Positions 1-8,571 of a stretch of 64,000 nucleotides of DNA are shown here, piece after piece. The stretch comes from Aldehydirespirator sp965116965. Lineage in GTDB: Bacteria; Actinomycetota; Acidimicrobiia; Acidimicrobiales; Aldehydirespiratoraceae. The stretch lies in the NCBI GenBank assembly GCA_965116965.1, contig OZ220743.1, positions 682,001-746,000 on the forward strand, read 5' to 3'. Under the pieces are notes generated by a model that was not told the DNA's origin, did no database searches, and saw only the letters and a list, made by a program, of their open reading frames with translations. Both the position numbers and the translations under genes were made by a program. Every line of letters starts with the position of its first letter. The first letter of the stretch is position 1.

Positions 1-1
1 G

Positions 2-1156
2 GCCTACCCCGGGTTCGCCGCGGGAACCGCTGACGCTGCTACCTACCCGGATCCCGACCAGAGGGCCGCGGCCGACTTCCGGGCGACGATCGAAGGGCAC
101 ACACCTCAGTGCACCGGTTCCCAAGTGTCCTTCGGGGCAGGCGGCTTCGCGGACGACATGGCTCCGGCCGGCGCCCTCGTAGCCGTGCGAGCTGGTGTGG
201 ATTCGGAGGCTGCCGACGAGCACGGCTGGGTCGTCGCGGATACGGCTGCCGAGGCGCGAAGACTCGCCGGTCAGATTCCAGGCCGACGCACCACGGCCAG
301 TTGGGAGCCGCCGCTGGAGGTGCCGCCGGGTGACTGGGCCGTCACCCTGCGCACCAGCTGGATCGAGCCCGGCTACCTGGAGACCGACGCGGCATGGTGC
401 GCACCAGGCGGCGAGCCGGCCTCGCCGCTCGGCAATGGCGGCGCGTTCGGAGGGAAGCTCCACTCGCCGGTGGCTGAGGCCGCCCGCCGCCTGGCTGACC
501 GGCACGGCCGGCCGGTGAGGGTGCTGTGGTCTCGCCCGGACACGGTCGAGTTCGGCCCCAAGCGGCCCCCGATCGCGGCGGGAGTGCGGTCTGACGGCAG
601 CGGAGAGATGGTCGTGGCCCGAACCCCGGGAATCGCCGAAACGATCCGGGCCTACGCACCGGACATGGCCGTGACCGAGGTCGACCTGTCAGGCCCGCCC
701 ACCTCTGTGCAAGTACGGGGTGCGGGTTGGGCCGAGGCTGCGGTGCTGCTGGCCGCGGCCGGGGGCGAGACCGGTTGGATTGCAGCACCCGATGGGGGAT
801 CAGCTACGGCTGCGGTCGAGCTGGATGGGACGATCGCGGTGCATGTTCGGGCCGGTCGCGTCCTCGATGAGACGGTTTTGCGCTCCTACTGCACGGGTGC
901 GGCCCACATGGCCTATTCGTGGGTGACCAGCGAGTCACTCGGGGTGGATCCGGACGGAAACGTTCACGACCTGACCGTCCGATCCTTCGGCATCGTGAGT
1001 GCGGCCAACATGCCGGCGGTGCAGGTCGACGTCCTCGACGACGGCTCTGAGCCTGTCAACGGCAGTGACGCCGTGTTCGCGGCGGTGGCCGCCGCGGTGT
1101 GGATCGACCGCGGCTGCCCGCCTATCTGGCCGACCGGATCCTCGACTGGAGCTTAG
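2..1156 (+). CDS. Molybdopterin-binding subunit of xanthine dehydrogenase-type hydroxylase (5' end outside window)
   Basis: The reading frame is open from base 2, so only the C-terminal part of the gene is present. The sequence GNGGAFGGKLHSPVAEAARR is the molybdopterin/substrate-pocket motif of the xanthine dehydrogenase/aldehyde oxidase/CoxL family, and it is followed by PVRVLWSRPDTVEFGPKRPP, also typical of the large subunit. A GTG at 125 lies inside the frame and is not the true start. The family hydroxylates heterocycles, aldehydes or CO with a molybdenum cofactor and FeS/FAD partner subunits, but no partner subunit lies in this window. Substrate cannot be told. The last 35 bases overlap the convergent small membrane protein gene. 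Confidence 0.75.
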   Translation, partial: AYPGFAAGTADAATYPDPDQRAAADFRATIEGHTPQCTGSQVSFGAGGFADDMAPAGALVAVRAGVDSEAADEHGWVVADTAAEARRLAGQIPGRRTTASWEPPLEVPPGDWAVTLRTSWIEPGYLETDAAWCAPGGEPASPLGNGGAFGGKLHSPVAEAARRLADRHGRPVRVLWSRPDTVEFGPKRPPIAAGVRSDGSGEMVVARTPGIAETIRAYAPDMAVTEVDLSGPPTSVQVRGAGWAEAAVLLAAAGGETGWIAAPDGGSATAAVELDGTIAVHVRAGRVLDETVLRSYCTGAAHMAYSWVTSESLGVDPDGNVHDLTVRSFGIVSAANMPAVQVDVLDDGSEPVNGSDAVFAAVAAAVWIDRGCPPIWPTGSSTGA

Positions 1157-1430
1157 AGCGCAGCGAGGGCGGCTCGGGCCGGTGCGGGTAGCCGGTCTCG
1201 GCCTCCTTGCGGGCCAGCTCCAGGTACTCGTTGGCGCCGTCGCCATCTCGGTTGGCCGCGTCGGAGTCGACCTTCAGGAAGCTGCCCAGTGCCGCGGCCA
1301 GGATCCCGCTGCCGATCAACACCGCCACCGGGAACACCACCACCAGCACGATCACCATCACCACCGCTCCGGCCACCGCGCCAGCATACGCGCCCAGTCG
1401 GTGCCGGGCAGGACCGGTGCTGACGATCAC
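1122..1430 (-). CDS. Small single-span membrane protein
   Basis: About 102 residues from a GTG at 1430; the frame is open further upstream to 1571, so the start is uncertain. A long hydrophobic segment with VVMVIVLVVVFPVAVLIG sits near residues 20-45, followed by a charged cytoplasmic or external tail (DSDAANRDGDGANEYLEL). The gene lies just downstream of the beta-propeller gene on the same strand (36 bases after its stop) and may be cotranscribed. It overlaps the 3' end of the convergent molybdenum hydroxylase gene. No family recognised. Confidence 0.5.
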   Translation of the reverse strand: MIVSTGPARHRLGAYAGAVAGAVVMVIVLVVVFPVAVLIGSGILAAALGSFLKVDSDAANRDGDGANEYLELARKEAETGYPHRPEPPSLRSKLQSRIRSAR

Positions 1431-1465
1431 GCCGAGCGCGAGCCGGAGACCGGGTGAGCCACCGT

Positions 1466-2890
1466 TTAGCCCACGCGGGCCATGAACCACCGCCGCCGTG
1501 CTGCGACCGCGTGCCCATCGGCGGTCGGGCTGGGGTCGAAGGGGATGTAGGTGTCCCGAGTGATCTTCCACATCATGCCGAAGTCGGACACTTCGGCGAG
1601 AAAGAAGTCCTTGCCGACGGCCAGCCTTACCGAGATCCTCCTGCGGGGATCGACGCCAAAGGCCTCAGAGGCGGGCTGCCACTCGAAGGCGTCACCGTCT
1701 GTGGACCAGCCCAGCCAGAGCTCGTCCGCCCGGTAGTCGCCGTGGCCACCGTGGGTGTAGGTGCGTCCTGCCTTTCGCACCCTTGTCCTCATGAGCCCTG
1801 GCTCCTCCTTTGCGCTCCTGCCCGTCAAGCCCGCGACCACTACTCCCGCTCGCCCGGCCGCGAAGCTGCTGAGATCCTTGACGTCCTCTTTGAGTGCGAC
1901 TGTTGCTTGGCCGTCCTGGTAGCGGATGCGATCGATCCGCATTCCTTTGCGAGTGCGGCCCGCGGCCCACAGGGCTCCGTCGCCGCCGCCGGCGGCCCAA
2001 AGTTCCACGGAGCCCAACGGTTCCTCGCCCCATGTCAGCCCGTCGGCAGAGGTGAGAAGGGTCTCCCATTCGCCCTGGGTGGCCAGCACGATGCCCTCGG
2101 CTGAGGCTGTGCCGGTGATCTTGTAGACCCATCGTTCGTACTCGGCGGTCATCGGCAGGGAGGGACCGTCTCCCGCATAGATCCTGATGACCGTGTCACG
2201 TCGCTTCTGCAGCAACTCCTGCTGCCTGATCGAGAGCCCCAGGTCCTCGTGCGACACATCCTGCTTGTGCTGGCGCCAGCGACCGCGACTGGGCCGAACG
2301 GACTCGCCCTCCGACGGGAACTCCTCGATAAACGTCAACGTGAAGCCGTGGCGTGACGGTTCCCAGAAGTTCAGCAACTTCCCAGTGGGCATCAAGCCGC
2401 GATCGGCGAGCAGAGCTTCCAGATCCAGTCTCGTGGAAGTCCGCACGACGACGACGAGACAGCTGCCCCAGGCCAGCGCTTCAAGAACGGCCGATTCCTC
2501 AATGGCATACGGTGGTAGCGGCTCGGACCTCTGCGGTGCCTCGACGTTCACCTCGGTCCAGCTTGAACCCTGATCGTCGGAGAACCAGACCTCGCGCCCG
2601 ACGTTCTCATGGGGGTCACGAGTCACATCCCAGCCGAAGGCCACCCAGCGGTCACCGGCCAGATCGATACTCGCGCCGGCATCGGAGCCGAGGTCGGCCA
2701 CGTGAAAGCCGTCCGGGAGTGGCAGCTCGGACCACTCGACGCCGTCCGCGGTCATGATTAGGCGGATCGGCACGTCCGGCCCCCGGTAGAGGCTCTGCAG
2801 CACCCGGCCGCCTCCGGCGGATTCGAAATGCTGGAACTCGTCGAACTTGCCGAGGTCGGGTCTGAACTCGGTCCAGATCAATGGGCTCAC
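1466..2890 (-). CDS. Asp-box (BNR/sialidase-like) beta-propeller protein
   Basis: A 474-residue protein with several Asp-box-like motifs spaced through it: TADGVEWSE near residue 47, SDDQGSSWTE near 103, SADGLTWGE and STDGDAFEW in the C-terminal half. Such S/T-x-D-G-x-x-W motifs mark the turns of sialidase-fold or YCF48-type propellers. No signal peptide is visible from the ATG at 2890, so either the protein is cytoplasmic or the N-terminus is truncated. No sialidase catalytic residues could be assigned. The enzyme or binding role is unknown. It is divergent from the aldehyde dehydrogenase gene with only about 57 bases between starts. Confidence 0.6.
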   Translation of the reverse strand: MSPLIWTEFRPDLGKFDEFQHFESAGGGRVLQSLYRGPDVPIRLIMTADGVEWSELPLPDGFHVADLGSDAGASIDLAGDRWVAFGWDVTRDPHENVGREVWFSDDQGSSWTEVNVEAPQRSEPLPPYAIEESAVLEALAWGSCLVVVVRTSTRLDLEALLADRGLMPTGKLLNFWEPSRHGFTLTFIEEFPSEGESVRPSRGRWRQHKQDVSHEDLGLSIRQQELLQKRRDTVIRIYAGDGPSLPMTAEYERWVYKITGTASAEGIVLATQGEWETLLTSADGLTWGEEPLGSVELWAAGGGDGALWAAGRTRKGMRIDRIRYQDGQATVALKEDVKDLSSFAAGRAGVVVAGLTGRSAKEEPGLMRTRVRKAGRTYTHGGHGDYRADELWLGWSTDGDAFEWQPASEAFGVDPRRRISVRLAVGKDFFLAEVSDFGMMWKITRDTYIPFDPSPTADGHAVAARRRWFMARVG

Positions 2891-2949
2891 GGCTGGGAGC
2901 GTAGGCGGGACGCGATGCCGCCAATGCCGGAGCTGTCTAGGGTGCGGTG

Positions 2950-4380
2950 ATGCATCAACTCATCGGGGGACAGCGCCGTCCGGGGCGGGGCGTAGAGCCG
3001 ATGGCAGTGGTCGAGCCGGCCACCGGTGAGGTGCTGACCGAGATCGACACCGCCTCACTTGCCGACGTGGATGATGCCGTGGCCGCCGCCAATGAGGCCG
3101 CGCCGGAGTTGGAGCGGCTGAGCTTCTTCGAGCGGGCCGATCTGCTGTGGGCCACCGCCGAACGCCTCGAAGCCGGCGCTGCGCCTCTCGCCGAGCAGTT
3201 GGCCCGGGAGTCGGGCAAGGCTCTGGCCGCCGAGGCGGTCGACGAGCTGGCCGAGGCGGCCGACATCTTCCGGCTGGCGGCCGAGGAGATCAAGCGGCTC
3301 GAGACCCATGTGCTGCCCAGCGTCGATCCCCGCAAGCGGGTGTTCACCCATCGCAAGCCCAACGGCGTGTATGCGCTTGTCACGCCGTGGAACTTCCCCA
3401 TGAACATCCCCGCCGAGCTTCTGGCCGCCGCGCTGGCCGCCGGCAATCCGGCCGTGATCAAACCCTCGGAGAACGCCCCGCTCTCCGCGCTGGCCCTGGC
3501 CGAGGCCGTGGCCGGCGCCGGCTTCCCGGCCGGGGCGGTCTCGGTGGTGATGGGCCGGAGCGACGTCGGAGAGGCTCTGGTCTCGCACGCCGGCGTCCAC
3601 GGCGTGGGGTTCGTGGGCTCTCAAGCCACCGCCGCGGTGATCGTGGCCGCGGCGGGCATGAAGCGCACCATCATCGAGGCGTCCGGCAACGGCCCCCAGG
3701 TCGTGTTCGACGACGCCGACCTGGAAGCCGCGGCCGACGCCGCGGTGTTCGGCGCCCACTTCGTGTCGGGCCAGTGCTGCGTGGCAACCGAGCGCCTGCT
3801 GGTGCACGATTCGGTGCATGACGAGCTGGTCGACCTGCTGGTGGACCGGGCCGCCGCCGTCACTCTCGGCGACCCGCTCGACGATGCCACCTTGATGGGT
3901 CCGCTCAACAACGAGGTCGTGGCGGCCCGCATGGACGCCCATGTGGCCGGCGCGTCCGCCCAGGGTGCCCGGGTGCTGCTCGGCGGGCGCCGCGAGCCGG
4001 ACCGCCCGACGGGCCTCTTCTATGAGATGACCGTCATCGATGGGGTGACCCCGGCCATGGACGTGTTCCGCCAGGAGACCTTCGGGCCGGTCATACCGGT
4101 GACCTGCTTCGGCTCGGACGACGAGGCCTTCGCGCTGGCCAACGACTCCGACCTCGGCCTGCAGGCGTCGGTGTTCACCGCGTCGCTGGCCCGGGCCTAC
4201 CGGGCGGTCGACGAGCTGCGCACCGGCACGGTGCTCGTCAACGAGGGCACCGCCTTCTGGGAGCAGCACCCGCCGTTCGGTGGGGCGTCTCGCACCGGCA
4301 CCGGCTGGGGCCGCATCGGCGGCAAGTACACCATCCTGGACATGACCGATCTGCGCACCGCCATCATCGACGCCGGCTAG
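2950..4380 (+). CDS. NAD(P)-dependent aldehyde dehydrogenase (succinate-semialdehyde type)
   Basis: A full-length aldehyde dehydrogenase of 476 residues. The NAD-binding motif TPWNFPMNIP and the IKPSE loop lie near residues 145-175, the general-base glutamate lies in IIEASGNGPQVVFDDADLE near residue 240, and the nucleophilic cysteine lies in FVSGQCCVATER near residue 275. ETFGPVIPV and the C-terminal PPFGGASRTGTG match the family. It oxidises an aldehyde to the acid; resemblance to succinate-semialdehyde dehydrogenases is by general appearance only. GTG at 2947 directly precedes the ATG chosen at 2950 and could also serve. The stop codon abuts a short element with inverted ends. Confidence 0.85.
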   Translation: MHQLIGGQRRPGRGVEPMAVVEPATGEVLTEIDTASLADVDDAVAAANEAAPELERLSFFERADLLWATAERLEAGAAPLAEQLARESGKALAAEAVDELAEAADIFRLAAEEIKRLETHVLPSVDPRKRVFTHRKPNGVYALVTPWNFPMNIPAELLAAALAAGNPAVIKPSENAPLSALALAEAVAGAGFPAGAVSVVMGRSDVGEALVSHAGVHGVGFVGSQATAAVIVAAAGMKRTIIEASGNGPQVVFDDADLEAAADAAVFGAHFVSGQCCVATERLLVHDSVHDELVDLLVDRAAAVTLGDPLDDATLMGPLNNEVVAARMDAHVAGASAQGARVLLGGRREPDRPTGLFYEMTVIDGVTPAMDVFRQETFGPVIPVTCFGSDDEAFALANDSDLGLQASVFTASLARAYRAVDELRTGTVLVNEGTAFWEQHPPFGGASRTGTGWGRIGGKYTILDMTDLRTAIIDAG

Positions 4381-4512
4381 TGTCCTGAGTCAGGAATCCG
4401 TTGCAGATGTCGCCGCCAGTTTTCTTGGTGCGGTTTGTGTGGACTGAGTGCGCAGAACCCCCGAGATTTAACGGAGGTCTGAACAAGCCGCTTGAACTTG
4501 CGACTCAGGACA
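4381..4512. mobile_element. Possible miniature inverted-repeat element (132 bp)
   Basis: The stretch begins with TGTCCTGAGTC directly after the TAG stop of the aldehyde dehydrogenase and ends with the exact inverted copy GACTCAGGACA. The interior has no gene and is lower in GC than its surroundings. The 11-bp perfect terminal inverted repeats around a 110-bp core suggest a transposase-less insertion element. No target duplication was identified and the parent family is unknown. Confidence 0.45.
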
Positions 4513-4515
4513 TTG

Positions 4516-4598
4516 GAGGCCGAGCTTGCCAGGCCGTGGCCCGACGGCCCTCAGGTCGCAGCGAACAAGAGCGAGGCAGACAAGCCCGGCCGAGTTCG
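4516..4598 (+). repeat. Dispersed extragenic repeat, copy 1
   Basis: This is a copy of the family whose core reads GCAGCGAACAAGAGCGGG with an upstream GAGGCCGAGC start. Here the core is GCAGCGAACAAGAGCGAGG and the middle carries the variant CGACGGCCCTCAGGTC. It fills the gap between the short inverted-repeat element and the end of the convergent YbdK-type gene. Confidence 0.6.
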
Positions 4599-4600
4599 CT

Positions 4601-5737
4601 CTAGCTGTCGGGAAGCGCCAGCGTGTCGGCGATCAGCGCGTCGACGACGGCCTTGAGGGCCTCGTCCTCGGTGGCGCCCTCCTCGAGCGCACCGCGGTAC
4701 ACGGCGAGTTGGCGATCGGCCGAGGTGCCCCGCTTGCAGATCGTGCGGGTGTGCTCGATCTCCGCCACACAGTTGAGGGCCTCGGCATCGGGCCGGAGCA
4801 GCTCGATCAGTTCCTCCAGCAGGTCACCGAAGGGCACGAGCACGCCCCGCCCGAAGTCCATGAGCTCGCCACCGGTCCCGTAGCGCTCCGCTCGCCACAG
4901 GTTCTCCGAGAGCAGGAAGTTGGCGTAGCTCCGCCAGCGGCGGTTCTCCTGCCTGAGCCGCCAGAGCATCCTCATCAGGCAGACGTACATGGCGGCCAAC
5001 GCGATGGTGTCCTCCATCCTGGTGGGCAGGTCGGTGACCCGCATCTCCACGGTGGGGTAGCGCTCCGACGGGCGGATGTGCCACCACACCATGGTGGAGT
5101 CCTCGATGATCCCGGCTCGCACCAGTACGTCGATGTGGCGCCTGAACTCGGACCACGAGGAGAACTTCTCCGGGAATCCGGTGCGGGGCAGAGCCTCGCC
5201 CACTGTCAGGCGGTAGCACTTGAGGCCGGTGTCGCGTCCCTCCCAGAACGGCGACGACGTCGACAGGGCCAGCAGATGAGGCAGGAAGTACGCGGCCTGG
5301 TCCATCAGATCGATCCGCAGATCGGGATCCTCGATGCCGACATGGACGTGCAACCCGGATATGAGCAGCCGTCGGGTCACGGCCTGCAGGTCGGCGGTGA
5401 GGACCCGGTAGCGCTCCTTGTCGGTGTACTGCTGCGAGAGCCACCTCGCGAACGGGTGGGACGAGGCGGCGATGGGCGCCATCCCGTATTCGGCGGCAGC
5501 CTCGGCCACCGCGTGGCGGAGCACCGAGACATCGGAGCGAAGCTCCTTCAGGTTGGAGCAGACGTCCGTGCCGATCTCGATCTGGGAGTCGAACAGTTCC
5601 CTGGCCACCAGGCCGTGGCGCACGTTGGTCACTGTCTCCATCAGGCCGGGAGGCTGCTTGGTGATGAGGGCCCCGGTCTCGCGCTCCACGAGCAGGTACT
5701 CCTCCTCGACGCCCATGGTCCACGCCGGCTCGTTCAT
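4601..5737 (-). CDS. YbdK-type carboxylate-amine ligase (GCS2 family)
   Basis: A 378-residue protein beginning MNEPAWTMGVEEEYLLVE; the MGVEEE(Y/F) start is diagnostic of the glutamate-cysteine ligase type 2 family. SGLHVHVGIED near residue 130, WWHIRPSERYPTVEMRV near residue 225 and the C-terminal arginine/histidine pattern fit YbdK proteins, which form an ATP-dependent amide bond with weak glutamate-cysteine ligase activity in E. coli. The physiological substrate is generally unknown; glutathione is not expected in actinobacteria. ATG at 5737 is the natural start because the signature begins at residue 8. It is 46 bases downstream of the OsmC gene on the same strand order and ends against a dispersed repeat. 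Confidence 0.85.
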   Translation of the reverse strand: MNEPAWTMGVEEEYLLVERETGALITKQPPGLMETVTNVRHGLVARELFDSQIEIGTDVCSNLKELRSDVSVLRHAVAEAAAEYGMAPIAASSHPFARWLSQQYTDKERYRVLTADLQAVTRRLLISGLHVHVGIEDPDLRIDLMDQAAYFLPHLLALSTSSPFWEGRDTGLKCYRLTVGEALPRTGFPEKFSSWSEFRRHIDVLVRAGIIEDSTMVWWHIRPSERYPTVEMRVTDLPTRMEDTIALAAMYVCLMRMLWRLRQENRRWRSYANFLLSENLWRAERYGTGGELMDFGRGVLVPFGDLLEELIELLRPDAEALNCVAEIEHTRTICKRGTSADRQLAVYRGALEEGATEDEALKAVVDALIADTLALPDS

Positions 5738-5783
5738 TGCTCCTGCTCCTGTCTGACTGTCGGCACGAGACTAGCCGTGCGCT

Positions 5784-6227
5784 TCAGCCCGCGAAGACGG
5801 CCTCGGTGGTGAAGGTGATGCCTCGCTCCAGTGTCTTGTGCACCGGGCAGCGGCGGGCGATGTCGGCCAGGCGGGAGCGCTGCTCCTCGTCGAAGTCGCC
5901 CTCGATGAAGACCTGGCTGCGGAGCCGGTCGATGTAGCCCGATGCTTCCGACTCGCAGTCGTCGCAGTCGTTGGCGTGGACCCGGTCGTGGGTGTAGCTG
6001 GCCGAAACCGAGTGCAGGTTCCAGCCCTTGCGCCGGCAGTACATCGACACCGTGATGCAGGTGCAGGCGGCCACCGACGACAGCAGCAGCTCGTAGGGGT
6101 TGGGCCCGGCGTCGGCCCCGCCCACGTCGGTGGGCTCATCAGCGCGCCACAGGTGCGAACCGGATCTCAGTTCAACCGAGAACTCGGCGCCGGGCTCGAT
6201 CTTGACGTCCGCAGTGATTGTGGTCAT
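5784..6227 (-). CDS. OsmC family peroxiredoxin-like protein
   Basis: A 147-residue protein with the OsmC/Ohr fold signature: GGADAGPNPYELLLSSVAACT near residues 37-57 holds the first redox cysteine region and CPVHKTLERGI near residue 128 holds the second conserved cysteine. Such proteins reduce organic hydroperoxides with dithiol cofactors in the cytoplasm. An extra cluster of cysteines (NDCDDCES, residues 88-95) is unusual. The ATG at 6227 gives the normal family length; the frame is open far upstream but has no similarity there. It is divergent from the enoyl-CoA hydratase gene, with about 110 bases between. Confidence 0.82.
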   Translation of the reverse strand: MTTITADVKIEPGAEFSVELRSGSHLWRADEPTDVGGADAGPNPYELLLSSVAACTCITVSMYCRRKGWNLHSVSASYTHDRVHANDCDDCESEASGYIDRLRSQVFIEGDFDEEQRSRLADIARRCPVHKTLERGITFTTEAVFAG

Positions 6228-6338
6228 GGCGAAAGCGTACGGCGCGGCCTGAACACCCCGACCAAGGGAATTGGCAGCGGTGGGTGCCGTCTTGGGCGTT
6301 CTGGGCTGCCAGTTCGTCGGGCTGCGATACTGCAAGCC

Positions 6339-7112
6339 ATGCCAGCGGCCACCTACGAGCGCGACGGGCACGTCGCCACCATCACCTACAACCGGCCCGA
6401 GGCCCTCAACGCGGTCAACGGGGCTATGCGCCGGGCCCTCGATGAGGCGTGGGTTGCCTTCCGTGAGGACACCGAGGCCTGGGTGGCCATCGTCACCGGG
6501 GCGGGCCGGGCCTTCTGCGCGGGCGCCGATCTCAAGGACTCCGAGGGCTCGACGGGGGACTGGCCCGGCTCGTTCTGGGAGTGGCCCACCATCACCACCT
6601 TCGAGTCGGGCATGGAGATCTGGAAGCCGACTGTCGCCGCGGTCAACGGCCCCTGCGTCGGCTACGGCCTCACCGCGGTGCTGGCCTGCGACTTCGTGCT
6701 GGCCAGCGACCGGGCCACCTTCGCCTACCCGGAGGTCCGCATCGGCGTGCCCACCATCGTGGGTGCCCTGCGCCTGCCCGACCGGGTGGCGTGGCCCGAC
6801 GCCCTCGAGTTGCTGCTGACCGGTGAGACCATCGACGCGGCCAGGGCCAAGGAGACGGGCCTGGCGTGGAAGGTCATACCCCACGACGATTTGATGGCCG
6901 AGGCCCGCACCCTGGCCGACCGCCTGTGCGCCGGCGCGCCCCTGGCCGTACGGGCCACCAACGAGATGGCCCGCCGGGGCCGCACAATGCCCTGGACCGA
7001 GGCCGTCCGGATGGGCGAGACCATGCGCCGGGTGGCGTCCGGCACCGCCGACGCGGCCGAGGGCATAGCCGCCTGGAAGGAAGGCCGCCCCCCGACCTGG
7101 CAAGCCCGGTAG
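6339..7112 (+). CDS. Enoyl-CoA hydratase/isomerase family protein
   Basis: A 257-residue crotonase-fold enzyme. YERDGHVATITYNRPEALNA opens the protein, GAGRAFCAGADL (residues 54-65) forms the first oxyanion loop and NGPCVGYGLTAVLACDFVLA (residues 101-120) the second. The usual catalytic glutamate after GGG is not obvious because the loop reads GPCVGYGL, so hydratase, isomerase or another acyl-CoA activity is possible. ATG at 6339 is the first codon of the conserved region. It is followed by a strong hairpin. Confidence 0.82.
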   Translation: MPAATYERDGHVATITYNRPEALNAVNGAMRRALDEAWVAFREDTEAWVAIVTGAGRAFCAGADLKDSEGSTGDWPGSFWEWPTITTFESGMEIWKPTVAAVNGPCVGYGLTAVLACDFVLASDRATFAYPEVRIGVPTIVGALRLPDRVAWPDALELLLTGETIDAARAKETGLAWKVIPHDDLMAEARTLADRLCAGAPLAVRATNEMARRGRTMPWTEAVRMGETMRRVASGTADAAEGIAAWKEGRPPTWQAR

Positions 7113-7117
7113 CGCGC

Positions 7118-7152
7118 CGGTCGGGACGTCCCGCGAGGGGACGCCCCGACCG
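7118..7152. terminator. Hairpin between convergent genes
   Basis: CGGTCGGGACGTCCC and its near-perfect complement GGGGACGCCCCGACCG form a stem of about 15 bp around a GCGA loop, directly after the enoyl-CoA hydratase stop and before the convergent potD end. No T-tract follows, so it may act in either direction. The right arm and following bases (CCCGACCGTGCGGTGTTTGA) recur with one change at 7206-7225. Confidence 0.55.
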
Positions 7153-7228
7153 TGCGGTGTTTGAATCGATCTGTTGTGCCAGTTGTCGCTGCTTGCCCAG
7201 GACGTCCCGACCGTGCGGCGTTTGAGTG

Positions 7229-8521
7229 CTAGCTCTTGGCTTGGCTGTGCATGTCCTGGATTAGCAGCGCCATGTCGCCCGCGTGGGGGATCAGCTCGAG
7301 CCGGGCGTCGACCTCCGGCGGCGGGTAGATGCCCGGGTCCTCCAGGATCTCCTCCAGGATGTAGGGCGTGGAGGCCGCGTTCGGACTGCCGTAGTAGGTC
7401 CAGTTGGTCAGCGTGGCGCCGTTCTCGGCGTCGGTCAGGAAGTTGATCATGGCGTGCGCCGAGCAGATGTTGTCGGCGTTGTGGGGGATGGCCATGTTGT
7501 CGACCCAGCGGACCCCGCCCTCGGCCGGGATGGTGTAGACGTAGTCGTCGTAGGCGTCGGCTTCGAAGAACGACAGGAAGAACCCGCCGCTCCAGCCGTG
7601 GGCCACGTCCACCTCGCCGTTGACGAGGTCGTCGCCGAAGGTGACCGAGTCGTACTTGAGCAGCCGGTCGTTGGTGGCTCTCAGCAGCTCGCCGGCCTCG
7701 CGCACGGCGTCCTCGTTCCGGTTGTTGATCACGTCCTCGATGCTGTAGCCGAGGTACTTGAGGGCCGCGGAGACCGTCTCGGGAGCGTCGTCGAGCATCG
7801 AGATGCTCCCCGGTACCAGCGCGGCGGTCTCAGGATCGAAGATCACCGCCCAGGTGGACTCGCCGCCCAGCAGGTCGAGCACCTCGTAGGTCATGCCGAT
7901 GCCGGTGGTGCCCCACTGGTAGGCCACGCTGTACTTGTGCTCGGGGTCGAACGGCGGGTTGGCGAACTCGGGCGCGATGTTGGCCGCGTTGGGTATGGCG
8001 TCGAAGTTCAGCTCCAGCAGCAGCCCCTCGCGGCGCATCGTGTCGACCATGTAGTCCGACGGCACGACCAGGTCGAAGATGGCTGCTCCGGACTCGACCT
8101 TGGTGAGCATCTCCTCGTTGGACTCGTAGGTCGTGTACTCGACGTTGATGCCGGTCTCGGCCTCGAACGCGGCCAGCAGCTCGTCGTCGATGTACTCGGC
8201 CCAGTTGTAGAAGGCCAGGTCGCCGTCGGTCTCGCCGGCCGCGCAGGCCGCCGCTCCAGTCGCTTCCTCGGCCGGGGCTTCGGTGGTGGCCGGCTCCTCG
8301 GCTGGGGCTTCGGTGGTGGCCGGCTCCTCGGCCGGTTCCTCGGCCGGCTCCTCGGCTGGGGCTTCGGTGGTGGCCGGTGCTTCGGCCGCAGTCGGGGCGT
8401 CCGGTTCGTCGTCGCCGCAGGCCGCGGCCAGCAGGCTGGCGATGCCCACAATTGCCGCGATCTGCACGAGACGGCTTCCGCGTGGTCGCCGTCGTGAGAC
8501 AGCGGATGTCGCTCTGGTCAT
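7229..8521 (-). CDS. potD: Spermidine/putrescine ABC transporter substrate-binding lipoprotein
   Basis: A 430-residue secreted lipoprotein. Residues 1-36 carry a twin-basic start, a hydrophobic stretch and the lipobox LLAAAC, followed by an Ala/Pro/Glu/Thr linker with repeated EEPATTEAPA units. The mature domain starts with GDLAFYNWAEYIDDELLAAF, the hallmark of PotD-type binding proteins, and continues with VVPSDYMVDTMRREGLL, YQWGTTGIGMTYEV and AHGWSGGFF ligand-pocket segments. It should capture polyamines outside the membrane for PotABC. A strong GGAGGGAGG ribosome-binding site lies before ATG 8521. It is the last gene of the potABCD operon, 50 bases after potC. Confidence 0.9.
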   Translation of the reverse strand: MTRATSAVSRRRPRGSRLVQIAAIVGIASLLAAACGDDEPDAPTAAEAPATTEAPAEEPAEEPAEEPATTEAPAEEPATTEAPAEEATGAAACAAGETDGDLAFYNWAEYIDDELLAAFEAETGINVEYTTYESNEEMLTKVESGAAIFDLVVPSDYMVDTMRREGLLLELNFDAIPNAANIAPEFANPPFDPEHKYSVAYQWGTTGIGMTYEVLDLLGGESTWAVIFDPETAALVPGSISMLDDAPETVSAALKYLGYSIEDVINNRNEDAVREAGELLRATNDRLLKYDSVTFGDDLVNGEVDVAHGWSGGFFLSFFEADAYDDYVYTIPAEGGVRWVDNMAIPHNADNICSAHAMINFLTDAENGATLTNWTYYGSPNAASTPYILEEILEDPGIYPPPEVDARLELIPHAGDMALLIQDMHSQAKS

Positions 8522-8571
8522 GGATTCCTCCCTCCAAGGCTCCTTGGCGAGCCAAAGAAATAGCGAGAGAA

